Shown piece after piece: positions 25,165-34,137 of a stretch of DNA of 35,622 nt. Numbering within the stretch: the stretch's first letter is position 1; every line of letters begins with the position of its first letter. Source of the stretch: an uncultured Parafilimonas sp. (GTDB taxonomy: Bacteria; Bacteroidota; Bacteroidia; Chitinophagales; Chitinophagaceae); assembly GCA_903882935.1 (NCBI GenBank), contig CAIRZB010000045.1, forward strand, positions 1-35,622. Direction: 5' to 3'. Below the pieces are notes generated by a model that was not told the DNA's origin, searched no databases, and saw only the letters and a program-made list of their open reading frames with translations. Position numbers and translations under genes: made by a program.

Positions 25165-27636
25165 ATGAACCTCAATAAAATATACCTACTGCCGCTTATT
25201 TTGATAAGTGCCATATCTGTTTGCGCACAACAAAAAGATGTAGCCGCGCTGATTGATGCCAAAACCTTCGATCCCTCCACGTTAATCTGGTTTAATACCC
25301 CAGCCGCCAAATGGGAGGAAGCATTGCCAGTTGGCAACGGTCGATTAGGTGCCATGGTGTTTGGCAAACCCGGTGAGGAACGGATACAGCTGAACGAAAG
25401 TACCTATTGGACTGGCGGACCGTATTCAACCGTAGTAAAAGGGGCTTACAAATCGTTAAACGAAGTACAGCAGAAAGTTTTTGAAGGCAAATATTTGGAA
25501 GCGCACAACTTATTTGGGCGCAATATGATGGGATACCCGGTTGAGCAGCAAAAGTACCAATGCCTCGCCGACCTTTACCTCAAGTTTCCCGGTGAAGACC
25601 ATGTTACCCAGTACAAACGCTGGCTCGACCTTGAAACAGGCACCACCACCACCACTTATACAAGCGCAGGCGTAACGTACAAAAGGGAAGTGCTTGCCTC
25701 AACGCCCGACCAGGTAATTGCCATACGCATAACGGCAAATAAGCCTGCCAGCATAGCGTTACAAGCCAACCTGCATGGGGTACGCAACCAAACCCACTCC
25801 AATTATGCCACGGATTATTTTAGGATGGACGGAGAAGGGAGCAACTGCCTGGTGTTAACAGGTAAATCAGCTGATTACATGGGCGTGAAGGGGGCTTTAA
25901 AATACGAGGCCCGTTTAACTGCTGAAGCCAAAGGCGGTTCTACATCAATCCAAAACGGTATTGACTTGGTGATAAAAAATGCCGATACGGTTACGCTTTA
26001 TTTTGTGGCGGCTACCAACTTTATAAATTATAAAAATGTAAGTGGCGACGCCCATAAAAGGGTAGGGGCGTACTGGCAGGCCATCCAGCCTAAGGCGTTC
26101 GGCCAAATACGCGCCAATGCCATTGCGGACTATCAAAATTTATTCAACAGGGTCGTATTCCACCTCCCCAATACGGAGGCCTCGTATTGGCCTACCAACC
26201 AGCGGCAGCAGCGTGCGCAAGGCGCGCCAGACCCATCCATGGCGGCACTGTGTTACCAGTTTGCAAGGTACTTGATGATTGCATCTTCCCGGCCAGGAGG
26301 TGAGCCTGCCAACCTGCAGGGTATTTGGAACCAGGACGCTAACCCTATGTGGGATGCCAAGTATACCACCAACATAAACCTACAAATGAACTACTGGCCG
26401 GTGGAAAGTTTTAACCTGCCTGAATGCGCCGACCCCTTGGTGAAGTTTGTGCGCGAAATTACCGACCAAGGTGCACAGGTTGCCTGGGAACATTACCGCT
26501 GCCGCGGCTGGGTTTTTCACCAAAACTCCGATTTGTGGCGGGTGGCTGCACCCATGGACGGCCCCACTTGGGGTACTTTCACCACTGCAGGTGCCTGGCT
26601 AACCAATATGCTGTACGAGCATTACCTTTTTAGCCAAGACACGGCATACCTGCGCAGCATTTACCCGTTGTTGAAAGGTTCAGCACTGTTTTTTACGGAT
26701 TTTTTGGTGATGCACCCCAACGGCCGGTGGTTGGTAACCAACCCTTCCACCTCGCCGGAAAATTTCCCTAAGCGGGAGGGGAACAAAGAATATTTTGACG
26801 AAGTAACCGGCAGCATGATACCGGGCACCACCATTTGCGCCGGTTCCTCCATTGATATGCAAATTCTGTACGATCTGTTTACATTTTACCACAACGCCGC
26901 CAAAACCTTAAAAGTTGATGCTGCCTTTGCGGATTCTACTTTTAAAACCAGGGAAAAACTTGTGCCCCCGCAAATAGGCAAGGATGGCCTGTTGCAGGAG
27001 TGGGCAGACGATTGGGGCCAGCTGGAGGATAAGCACAGGCACCTATCCCCTTTGTACGGTTTATACCCCGGTAATGAGCTATGGGTAAAGGAAACCCCGG
27101 CTTTTACGGCGGCCTATAAAAAGCTGTTGGAAGAACGCGGCGATGGCATGAACGGTTTTTCAAGGGCCTGGAAAATGTGCCTTTGGGCGAGACTGGGTGA
27201 GGGTAACCACTGCGATACAATTTTTAAAGGGTATTTAAAGGAGCAGTGCTTCCCCCAATTGTTCGCCAAGGGTGGCAGTGCCTTACAGGTTGATGCCACG
27301 TTTGGGGTGGCGGCCGGTATAAGTGAGATGCTGTTGCAGTCTCAAAAAGGTTTTATCGAGGTATTGCCGGCCCTGCCTGCAGCTTGGGTAGACGGCGAAA
27401 TTAAAGGCTTGATGGCCAGGGGCGGGTTTGAAATTAACCTGCAATGGAAAAAAGATAAGGTTACCCAACTCGAAATACGGTCAAAAGCCGGCGGAGTATG
27501 CAGGTTTAAACTGCCCGGTAATCAACACGGCAATATCACCAATAAGGGTTCGGCTGTTGGTATTCAATACAATGCAGCAGGTGTTGCTGAATTTAATACA
27601 GCAAAAAATGGCGTTTATTTGGTTAGCTTGGAATAG
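25165..27636 (+). CDS. Secreted GH95 alpha-L-fucosidase
   Basis: An 823-residue glycoside hydrolase with a signal peptide ending around VCAQ. The N-terminal beta domain has the family signature WFNTPAAKWEEALPVGNGRLGAMVFG. The (alpha/alpha)6 barrel has NLQGIWNQDANPMWDAKYTTNINLQMNYWPVE around residues 387-415, where the two catalytic-site Asn residues (NIN) lie. Later come DMQILYDLF near 560 and VDATFGVAAGISEML near 710, which carries the Asp of the Asn-activated mechanism. GH95 enzymes invert and remove alpha-1,2-fucose, or L-galactose, from plant xyloglucan and host glycans. It begins 17 bp after pyrR, an unusual partner, and no SusC/SusD genes are nearby. Confidence 0.92.
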   Translation: MNLNKIYLLPLILISAISVCAQQKDVAALIDAKTFDPSTLIWFNTPAAKWEEALPVGNGRLGAMVFGKPGEERIQLNESTYWTGGPYSTVVKGAYKSLNEVQQKVFEGKYLEAHNLFGRNMMGYPVEQQKYQCLADLYLKFPGEDHVTQYKRWLDLETGTTTTTYTSAGVTYKREVLASTPDQVIAIRITANKPASIALQANLHGVRNQTHSNYATDYFRMDGEGSNCLVLTGKSADYMGVKGALKYEARLTAEAKGGSTSIQNGIDLVIKNADTVTLYFVAATNFINYKNVSGDAHKRVGAYWQAIQPKAFGQIRANAIADYQNLFNRVVFHLPNTEASYWPTNQRQQRAQGAPDPSMAALCYQFARYLMIASSRPGGEPANLQGIWNQDANPMWDAKYTTNINLQMNYWPVESFNLPECADPLVKFVREITDQGAQVAWEHYRCRGWVFHQNSDLWRVAAPMDGPTWGTFTTAGAWLTNMLYEHYLFSQDTAYLRSIYPLLKGSALFFTDFLVMHPNGRWLVTNPSTSPENFPKREGNKEYFDEVTGSMIPGTTICAGSSIDMQILYDLFTFYHNAAKTLKVDAAFADSTFKTREKLVPPQIGKDGLLQEWADDWGQLEDKHRHLSPLYGLYPGNELWVKETPAFTAAYKKLLEERGDGMNGFSRAWKMCLWARLGEGNHCDTIFKGYLKEQCFPQLFAKGGSALQVDATFGVAAGISEMLLQSQKGFIEVLPALPAAWVDGEIKGLMARGGFEINLQWKKDKVTQLEIRSKAGGVCRFKLPGNQHGNITNKGSAVGIQYNAAGVAEFNTAKNGVYLVSLE

Positions 27637-27792
27637 AAAACTTCCCGATGGGTGCTTTGCCTAGCAAGAAGTTTGCGGGTTGGTTATGGATTGGCTGTTG
27701 CCTAGCGTGTTATAACAAGGTGTTACCCTAGTGTAAAAACACCCAATCTAAAAAATAAAACTAATTCAGTTTTCCTATATCTTCGCCCTTTA

Positions 27793-28719
27793 ATGAAACT
27801 ATCTACGCAACATTTGCTGGGTATCAAGGATCTTCAACCAGAAGATATAAGCCTTATACTTTCAACGGCAGAACAATTCAAAGATGTTTTACAGCGGCCT
27901 GTTAAAAAAGTGCCTTCCCTGCGGGATGTAACAATCGTTAACCTGTTTTTCGAAAACTCTACGCGAACGCGCATGTCGTTTGAACTTGCCGAAAGAAGGT
28001 TAAGCGCAGACACCCTTAATTTTACGGCCAGTGCCTCATCGGTGGCAAAAGGGGAAACCATGCTCGACACGGTGAACAACATCCTGAGCATGAAGGTTGA
28101 CATGGTGGTGATGCGCCACAGTGCCAGCGGTGCGCCACATTTTTTGGCAAAGCATATTAATGCGGCCATAGTTAATGCAGGCGATGGTATTAACGAGCAT
28201 CCTACCCAAGCTCTGCTGGATGCTTTTAGCATGCGGGAAAAAACGGGCAGGCTGCAAGGGTTGAAGGTGGCCATCATCGGCGATATAATGCACAGCCGCG
28301 TGGCATTGAGCAATATTTACTTGTTGAATAAAATGGGTGCCGAAGTTACGGTTGCGGGCCCGCCAACCTTAATACCAAAATATATTGAGCAAGCCCTTAA
28401 CGTAAGGGTGGAATATAACGTTAAAAAAGCCCTGCAATGGTGCGATGTGGCCAATGTGCTGCGCATACAGTTGGAGCGGCAGAACCAGCCCCTGTTCTCT
28501 TCTCTGCGCGAGTACAGCCTAGCATACGGCATTAATCGCCGCCTGTTGGAAAGCCTTGGTAAGGAGATTGTGGTTATGCACCCCGGCCCCATAAACCGTG
28601 GCGTGGAGTTGGATAGTGATGTGGCGGACGGACCATCTTCTATCATCCTAAACCAGGTGGAAAATGGCGTTGCCGTTCGGATGGCGGTTTTGTACCTGCT
28701 GGCTAACAGGGAGAATTAA
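27793..28719 (+). CDS. pyrB: Aspartate carbamoyltransferase, catalytic chain
   Basis: A 308-residue ATCase with the carbamoyl-phosphate motif FENSTRTRMSFE (residues 53-64), the SSVAKGETMLDT loop, the MRHSASGAP segment, HPTQALLD, and the aspartate-binding HPGPINRGVE near the C-terminus. It forms carbamoyl aspartate, the committed step of pyrimidine synthesis. No pyrI regulatory chain follows. The 156-bp gap after the fucosidase holds a GGTGTT/AACACC hairpin around 27720-27750 and a weak -7-like TATCTTCG close to the ATG. Confidence 0.95.
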   Translation: MKLSTQHLLGIKDLQPEDISLILSTAEQFKDVLQRPVKKVPSLRDVTIVNLFFENSTRTRMSFELAERRLSADTLNFTASASSVAKGETMLDTVNNILSMKVDMVVMRHSASGAPHFLAKHINAAIVNAGDGINEHPTQALLDAFSMREKTGRLQGLKVAIIGDIMHSRVALSNIYLLNKMGAEVTVAGPPTLIPKYIEQALNVRVEYNVKKALQWCDVANVLRIQLERQNQPLFSSLREYSLAYGINRRLLESLGKEIVVMHPGPINRGVELDSDVADGPSSIILNQVENGVAVRMAVLYLLANREN

Positions 28720-28819
28720 TGGCGTTGGGGTGGCATGGTGGTTTCTGTTCTTAAATTTTTAGGATGTGGCTGGCTAATTTACCAATAGCACCGGTTGGGC
28801 TTAGATATGCTGCATAACA

Positions 28820-28849
28820 TTGATAACAGCTATTTGTCTTGTAATTTTA
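28820..28849 (+). promoter_or_regulatory. Putative promoter of coaD
   Basis: TTG at 28820-28822 and TAATTTTA at 28842-28849 with a 19-bp spacer, 25 bp before the coaD start. Confidence 0.4.
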
Positions 28850-28874
28850 TACTATTAACCTCCTATTTAAAGCT

Positions 28875-29348
28875 ATGCCACGTATCTGTTTGTTTCCCGG
28901 CACCTTCGATCCTGTTACACGCGGGCATGTTGATATTATTAACAGGGCGTTGCCGTTGTTTGATAAGATTGTGGTGGGCATCGGCATTAACTCGGCCAAG
29001 AAGCCGATGTTCAGTGCCGAGCAGCGGATGGAATGGTTTAACCTCATCTATAAAAATGAGCAAAAGGTAGAGAGCATGGTGTATGAAGGCTTAACCATTA
29101 ATTTTTGCCGGGAGATTGGTGCCAATTATATTTTGCGCGGCATCCGTTTTGTGAGCGATTTTGAATACGAAAAAGCCATCGCTGATGCAAACCGGACGAT
29201 GGACAAGACTATAGAAACAATCTTTCTTACGGGCGAGCCTCAGTACACCTCCATCGCCTCCACCATTGTGAGGGATATTTTAAAACACCATGGCGATGCG
29301 TCCCAATTTTTACCCCAGGAAGTAATTGATACGTTGAAACGCCAATGA
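28875..29348 (+). CDS. coaD: Phosphopantetheine adenylyltransferase
   Basis: A 157-residue nucleotidyltransferase at the family's usual length. The N-terminal GTFDPVTRGHVD carries the (H/T)xGH motif as TRGH (residues 15-18), ILRGIRFVSDFEYE forms the pantetheine site, and ASTIVRD near the end corresponds to the ISSTxxR motif. It joins ATP and 4'-phosphopantetheine to dephospho-CoA, the penultimate step of coenzyme A synthesis. Confidence 0.96.
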   Translation: MPRICLFPGTFDPVTRGHVDIINRALPLFDKIVVGIGINSAKKPMFSAEQRMEWFNLIYKNEQKVESMVYEGLTINFCREIGANYILRGIRFVSDFEYEKAIADANRTMDKTIETIFLTGEPQYTSIASTIVRDILKHHGDASQFLPQEVIDTLKRQ

Positions 29349-29369
29349 TAGGGTAGATGTTCCCGGTTA

Positions 29370-29402
29370 AGATTTGACAACTTTAAAAAAGTTGTCAAAT
29401 CT
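29370..29402. terminator. Perfect palindrome, probable bidirectional terminator
   Basis: AGATTTGACAACTTT at 29370-29384 is exactly mirrored at 29388-29402, giving a 15-bp stem with a 3-nt loop. It lies between coaD and the convergent gene ending at 29428, so it can serve both strands. The T tract after the stem is poor; the stem's own T/A-rich arms may compensate. Confidence 0.65.
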
Positions 29403-29427
29403 GCCCCAAAACCATACGCCGTAACCA

Positions 29428-31824
29428 TCAATTGCTTTTTATCAGCCACACTTCGGTAATGCGGGATTGTTGCCGCCAGTTGACATTGTCCTCATTGATG
29501 TCTTCAAAACCAACCGTGATTTTACCTCTTTTTATTAGTTCCTTCGGTACGGGAAATTCCTTTACCTCGCCCAAGCCCTTGCCATACATTGTATGTGCCA
29601 CACGTTGGCCGTTGATGATTAGCAGGCAATCGCCAAAGCCCGTAACCCGTATGGTGTAGCTAACGTTTGTGTCGAGAGTGTTGTATTCCAAACCCACCGG
29701 CCAGCGGAGGCTGGTTATCCACGATTGGCGTTCTCGGCTAAAGCCATCGTTCCACCAGCCAAAGCCGGGCGTGTCGGCCTTGCGCAGCAAGGGGTCTGTC
29801 TGCCAGCTTTCGCCTCGCAGCACGTGTGGCGATTTTGCCACATTGCCAATATCGTCGTAAAAACCACCCTGACCGGGATGCTCCCAATTGGCAATGGTGG
29901 TTAGTGCTGCCACTTGTTCACTGGCAGGTAATTTTTTTATGGCTGCAAACCGGTCTTCCAGCCACCAACGGTTGTTAAGTGGGTAATCAATAAAATCAAG
30001 CACCGCACCCCTCTCCTCGCCGGAGGCACGGTATTTTTTAACACTGGTTTGCAACCCGATGGAGTGGAATAACGTGTCGCACAGGTTAATAACCCGGCGG
30101 CGTAACATGGTGTCGGCGGGGTTACGCAGCGGTTCCTCCAACACGGCCAGTGCCTCGCTCATTGCTTTATCAGCCCCGATTGTGGCGGAATTGCGCAAAA
30201 TATCGTTCGCTTTTTCTTCCTGGGCGGCTTCAAACCGTCCCCGGTTTCTGGCCCAGGCATCGTAATTGGCGCGCAGCAGGTACATCTGCCAACGCCAGTT
30301 ACCGGCAAGGCTGGTGTTCTGCAGTTCCATCTGTCGCCAGGCCGTCCAAGTAGTTTGCACACCACCGTTGGCGGCCGCAGGCCCCTGCCAGTTTTTTTCC
30401 AGGGCAAGCAGGCCGTCTGCCGCGGTTTCTTTCACGCCTGAATTAAAAAAGAAATTGGCGTATTCCGTCATTATTTGGCGTTCGGTAAGGCTGGCATCCC
30501 AAGCCAGCCTCGTCCAGGTTATTTTGTTCACATCATCATGCACCCCGTCCGAATAGGAGATGAACCCGTCCATAAACGGTTCTACAAAACGGTACATGGC
30601 AGTATAATGCATGGGGCGGGGGTTAACGCTCTCTCGCCCGAGTGTGAAGTTAAACACAGGGTCCAACCATGGTACGGGCAGGTCGCAGCGTACGTTATGG
30701 GTAAGGTCGGGGTAATAGCGCAGTTTGTAACTAGGCGCCAGCGCTGCCCTGGTTTCCTCCACAGGCGGGCTGCTCGGGCCGGTTACCAAACCACCCAACC
30801 AGTTGGGTTTTTCATCCCGCACATATTGGTAAATAGTTTGGCTTTGTGCCGCCGTGTAACCCTGTAGCGAAAGCCATACCAGGGCTTCCGGGTGGTATTT
30901 CTGTACCACCTTTGCCATGTCCTTCAGCAGCGGCCAAACCGTTTCCGGCGGGTTGTCGCCGGGGTCTCCGCCGGGGAAGAAGATGCCCGTTAGCGTGGGC
31001 GACATTTTGCTTATTTTCTCCATCCGGGCCAGGTAGTGGTTTCTTTTAGCCGTGTCCCTCGCGTCAAACTGCGCGGGCACCCAGGCCCAATAATCCAGTC
31101 CGTACTTGCTGCAAATACCGCTGATGGCGGCATTCATGTCGTCCGGGGCCATTTTAAAATGCGGGCTTTTCTCTTCCTCAAATATGGGTATGCTTTCTAT
31201 GCTGTTGGTGCCAAACACCACCAGTTCGCGAATGTATTGGTCAAACTGGGCCACCGTCCAGGCATCGTAGCTGTTGGCGGTGTTGCGGTACCCCAACTGG
31301 TGGCCGCGTATGGGTTTTGCCGGTGTTGTTGATACGGGCAGGTTTGTAGGCAGGCCAACAGCCCCGGACTTGTAGGCAAAATCGCGCAACAATTGGCCGG
31401 CACCATACAGCACCCCCCTTGCATCAAAGCCTTCAATGGTTACAACGGTGCGGCCGCCTTTCTGTTGGGTAAGAATTCGGTACGATTCTGGTTTTTGTAT
31501 CAACGCCGGTGTGGCGGGTAATGTCGCTTGGCTGGTTGCCGCTTGTGATGGCGTGGTAAGCACGATAACATTGCCCGTAGCAGGCCAGGTGGATGTTATT
31601 GTGCTTTGCAGCCCGGTGCGCTTTTTTATTTCCTCGGCCAATATAACGGCTGCGGCTTTTTGCGCGTTGGGCAGAGGGCCGGTGCCGGTTACGATGTGGA
31701 GGTTTTGCAGGTAGGTGGTTTGGGCATTTGCTTGCTGGTGCATGCAAGCAAAGCTTATTATGGCGGCACATATTAGCCGCAGCAGATTGGTTTTAATTAC
31801 TTGCCTATGTTTAGCAGTTCCCAT
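29428..31824 (-). CDS. Secreted alpha-glucuronidase-like glycoside hydrolase, family unassigned
   Basis: A 798-residue protein with a signal peptide ending about ANAQ (residue 35). Residues roughly 36-155 resemble the alpha/beta N-terminal domain found before GH67 and GH20 barrels, with IEGFDARGVLYGAGQLLRDF as its most typical part. A central barrel contains the acidic segments SIPIFEEEKSPHF and TGIFFPGGDPGDNPPET. A helical region follows and the last about 110 residues form a beta-rich, probably carbohydrate-binding domain. I could not match it to a defined GH family. By domain order the substrate may be a uronic-acid-decorated glycan. It shares strand with the Gfo/Idh/MocA gene upstream. 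Confidence 0.7.
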   Translation of the reverse strand: MGTAKHRQVIKTNLLRLICAAIISFACMHQQANAQTTYLQNLHIVTGTGPLPNAQKAAAVILAEEIKKRTGLQSTITSTWPATGNVIVLTTPSQAATSQATLPATPALIQKPESYRILTQQKGGRTVVTIEGFDARGVLYGAGQLLRDFAYKSGAVGLPTNLPVSTTPAKPIRGHQLGYRNTANSYDAWTVAQFDQYIRELVVFGTNSIESIPIFEEEKSPHFKMAPDDMNAAISGICSKYGLDYWAWVPAQFDARDTAKRNHYLARMEKISKMSPTLTGIFFPGGDPGDNPPETVWPLLKDMAKVVQKYHPEALVWLSLQGYTAAQSQTIYQYVRDEKPNWLGGLVTGPSSPPVEETRAALAPSYKLRYYPDLTHNVRCDLPVPWLDPVFNFTLGRESVNPRPMHYTAMYRFVEPFMDGFISYSDGVHDDVNKITWTRLAWDASLTERQIMTEYANFFFNSGVKETAADGLLALEKNWQGPAAANGGVQTTWTAWRQMELQNTSLAGNWRWQMYLLRANYDAWARNRGRFEAAQEEKANDILRNSATIGADKAMSEALAVLEEPLRNPADTMLRRRVINLCDTLFHSIGLQTSVKKYRASGEERGAVLDFIDYPLNNRWWLEDRFAAIKKLPASEQVAALTTIANWEHPGQGGFYDDIGNVAKSPHVLRGESWQTDPLLRKADTPGFGWWNDGFSRERQSWITSLRWPVGLEYNTLDTNVSYTIRVTGFGDCLLIINGQRVAHTMYGKGLGEVKEFPVPKELIKRGKITVGFEDINEDNVNWRQQSRITEVWLIKSN

Positions 31825-31893
31825 ATCTTCTTATGTTTAATTTTCTTTTTGGCCTTGCCAGCCCATGGCTTTTTCTTTTTTCCCTTGATGGAA

Positions 31894-32094
31894 AAAAGAA
31901 ACAAAAAAGATCAAGGTCGGCGCGAACGCTCCGCGCGCCCGACCGCCCTACGCCTCCCCATGTGAAACAGCGCACTTTTTTACTTTTTGGCATCTTGCGT
32001 GATGGTGTATCATTGCTCGTTCATGCTGCGGCTGCTGTGGCTTGCGCCGTTTCTCGGAACCTTAAACTTCCGTTTCAAATCTGCTTGTAAGCTT
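31894..32094. repeat. 201-bp direct repeat, copy A
   Basis: Copy A of a two-copy element; copy B is offset by exactly 335 bp with no indels and about nine substitutions. The stretch from roughly 31926 to 32034 is identical in both. It contains a GC-rich hairpin (GGTCGG near 31915 with CCGACC near 31938) and is preceded by a CTTTTTTCC/GGAAAAAAG hairpin. Short ORFs in it differ mainly by amino-acid-changing substitutions, so coding is unlikely. Confidence 0.85.
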
Positions 32095-32228
32095 TTCCAT
32101 TTTTATGCATCGTGCGCAATTCGAGGTTGTGTCGCATTATAACTCAAACAGCACTATAATTCCTGTCTTTTCTGCTTCTGTCTTGTACTTTTCTTTTCTT
32201 GTCCCAGAGACTCCCTTGGAGAAAAAAG

Positions 32229-32429
32229 AAAAGAAACAAAAAAGATCAAGGTCGGGGCAAACGCTCCGCGCGCCCGACCGCCCTACGCCTCCCCATGTGA
32301 AACAGCGCACTTTTTTACTTTTTGGCATCTTGCGTGATGGTGTATCATTGCTCGTTCATGCTGCGGCTGCAGTGGCTGGCGCTGTTTCTCCAAACCCTAA
32401 ACTTCCGTTTCAAATCTGCTGGTAAGCTT
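32229..32429. repeat. 201-bp direct repeat, copy B
   Basis: Copy B of the element. It is also preceded by a T-rich/A-rich inverted repeat (CTTTTCTTTT with AAAAGAAAAG), which encloses a small CTCC-CTT-GGAG hairpin at 32211-32221. The 134 bp between the copies shows no further similarity and no gene. Confidence 0.85.
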
Positions 32430-32469
32430 CCTTCGCTCGGCTGAGTTTCCAGACTTCGCAATATTATGA

Positions 32470-32583
32470 ATGGTGTCTCACCCAAGGAGTCCGTTGGACG
32501 GACACCATTTTGCTAAGATTGCCAAGCCCTTTACCACAATCGCCGGAGGCGATAGAATAATGTGTAATGCGAAGACGCTTCGC
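32470..32583. repeat. Cluster of short palindromes, mostly with 3-nt loops
   Basis: ATGGTGTC (32470-32477) pairs with GACACCAT (32501-32508) and encloses GTCC-GTT-GGAC at 32489-32499. ATCGCC-GGA-GGCGAT is at 32539-32553 and GCGAAG-ACG-CTTCGC at 32569-32583. No ORF is credible across them. Confidence 0.7.
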
Positions 32584-32607
32584 ACAGCGCAATGGCATTA
32601 TAATAAT

Positions 32608-32640
32608 ACCCGTTGCCGGCAAGCCAATGCCGGAACGGGT
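32608..32640. repeat. Long imperfect hairpin downstream of the Gfo/Idh/MocA gene
   Basis: ACCCGTT (32608-32614) with AACGGGT (32634-32640) and CCGGCA (32616-32621) with TGCCGG (32628-32633), one bulged G, 6-nt loop. It lies 28 bp past the minus-strand stop at 32668 and may act as a transcript end or a REP-like element; there is no strong T tract. Confidence 0.7.
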
Positions 32641-32667
32641 ACTACGGTATAAAATTTTTACTGCATG

Positions 32668-34122
32668 TTATATTGAGGAGAGCGAGGATGGCAAATTCCA
32701 GCCTTCCCTGTATTCGCGTTTTACAAACTGGTTGGCTGGCTCAAAATTGGTGATGCGCATGTTTTTGGCATCCCACAGCAGCTTTATCCTGCCGGGGTTG
32801 TCGGGGTCGTTGTCCGTTTTCTTGTTCGGGTTTTCCAATCCCCAACTGCGTATGGCCAGGTTGCCTATCAAAATGCTTTCGGTAAAAGGCCCTGCGTATT
32901 CAAACGGACTGCTGGTGGTGGCGTTGCCATAACCGGCTATACAGGCGTTTACCCATTGTAGGTAGTGGCCTTCGGGTACGCGGGCAATGGTTTTGGGCGG
33001 CATCTGCACTTCGCTCATCAGTTTGCTGGGCAGCAGGCGCGGGCGCTCGCCGTAGCAGTCAACCATCAGCTTGCCCTTGGTGCCTATAAACAAACAACCG
33101 CCGTCGTCTCCGCCAAACTGTTCGCCGGGCAATAATTCGTCGGGCAGGGGCGGTAGCAAGCCGCCGTCGTACCAGCTAACGTTTATTTCACCCTTGCCAT
33201 CCTTGCGCGGGTATTTTAAATGTATCATGCTGGCAGCGGGGTAGCCGTCGGGGTATTTCGCTTCCTTGCCGTCGGCCGTCCAACTGGTGGGTATGCTGCA
33301 CTCCACCTGTGTGGGGAAGTCGATGGGCAGCAGCCTGAACACAGGGTCCATCATGTGGCAGGCCATGTCGCCCAGGGCACCGGTACCAAAGGCATTAAAG
33401 CCGCGCCAGCTCCAGGGGCAGTAGGCAGGGTTGTAGTCCCTGTATTGCGCCGGGCCCAGCCAAAGGTTCCAGTCAAGCGTGCTGGGTACCGCAAATTTGC
33501 CGGTTGGCGTTGGCAGGCCCTGCGGCCAAATAGGCCTGTTGGTCCATACCTGTACGGTATGCACGTCGCCAATCATGCCCGCGTCGTACATTTCCTTGGC
33601 CTGGCGCACGCCGTCGCTGCTGCCACCCTGGTTGCCCATTTGGGTAATAACCTTGTATTTTTTAGCAGCTTCGGCCATCAGGCGGGCTTCGTAAATATCG
33701 TGAGTAAGCGGCTTTTGCGTGTACACGTGCTTGCCCAGCGACATAACGGTCAACGATGCAATGGCATGCACATTATCTGGCGTGGAAACATTGCAGGCGT
33801 CAATATTGTTTTTTTCCTTGGCCAGCATCTCACGCCAGTCTTTATAGAACTTGGCCTTAGGGAAACGCTTGCGCGATTCTGCACTACGCACCTCATCCAC
33901 ATCGCACAGGGCCACTATATTTACCTTGGGGCTGGTGGCGAAGTTTTTAATATCGTCCCCGCCCTTGCCGCCTGCGCCTATTGCGGCTATGTTCAGTTTG
34001 TCGCTTGGGGCAACAAAACCGCGGCCCATTACATGGCGCGGAATAATCATAAAGCTGCTTGCGGCAAGCGAGGCGTTTTTAACGAAATTTCTGCGGGAAA
34101 CTTCCTTTTTTTCTTCGTTCAT
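32668..34122 (-). CDS. Tat-exported Gfo/Idh/MocA family oxidoreductase
   Basis: A 484-residue protein with a twin-arginine signal (SRRNFVKNASLAAS at the N-terminus). The NAD(P)-binding half begins with IAAIGAGGKGG (about residue 45) and continues with CDVDE and STPDNVHA. The position of the usual EKP motif reads QKPLTHD. The C-terminal half has the larger Bacteroidota/Planctomycete-type dehydrogenase layout with many Trp and Pro. Such proteins are thought to act on sugars or uronic acids outside the cytoplasm, some as GH109-like glycosidases that use NAD+ in the mechanism. The substrate is unknown; the co-oriented hydrolase downstream suggests a shared glycan. Confidence 0.88.
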   Translation of the reverse strand: MNEEKKEVSRRNFVKNASLAASSFMIIPRHVMGRGFVAPSDKLNIAAIGAGGKGGDDIKNFATSPKVNIVALCDVDEVRSAESRKRFPKAKFYKDWREMLAKEKNNIDACNVSTPDNVHAIASLTVMSLGKHVYTQKPLTHDIYEARLMAEAAKKYKVITQMGNQGGSSDGVRQAKEMYDAGMIGDVHTVQVWTNRPIWPQGLPTPTGKFAVPSTLDWNLWLGPAQYRDYNPAYCPWSWRGFNAFGTGALGDMACHMMDPVFRLLPIDFPTQVECSIPTSWTADGKEAKYPDGYPAASMIHLKYPRKDGKGEINVSWYDGGLLPPLPDELLPGEQFGGDDGGCLFIGTKGKLMVDCYGERPRLLPSKLMSEVQMPPKTIARVPEGHYLQWVNACIAGYGNATTSSPFEYAGPFTESILIGNLAIRSWGLENPNKKTDNDPDNPGRIKLLWDAKNMRITNFEPANQFVKREYREGWNLPSSLSSI

Positions 34123-34137
34123 AAAATGGTGAGTTAT

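Noticed and set aside
31833-32425. Two similar plus-strand ORFs in the 201-bp repeats that could look like a small protein family
   Set aside because: Between copies, seven of the nine substitutions change amino acids and the N-termini are unrelated; the similarity is better explained by a repeated DNA element.
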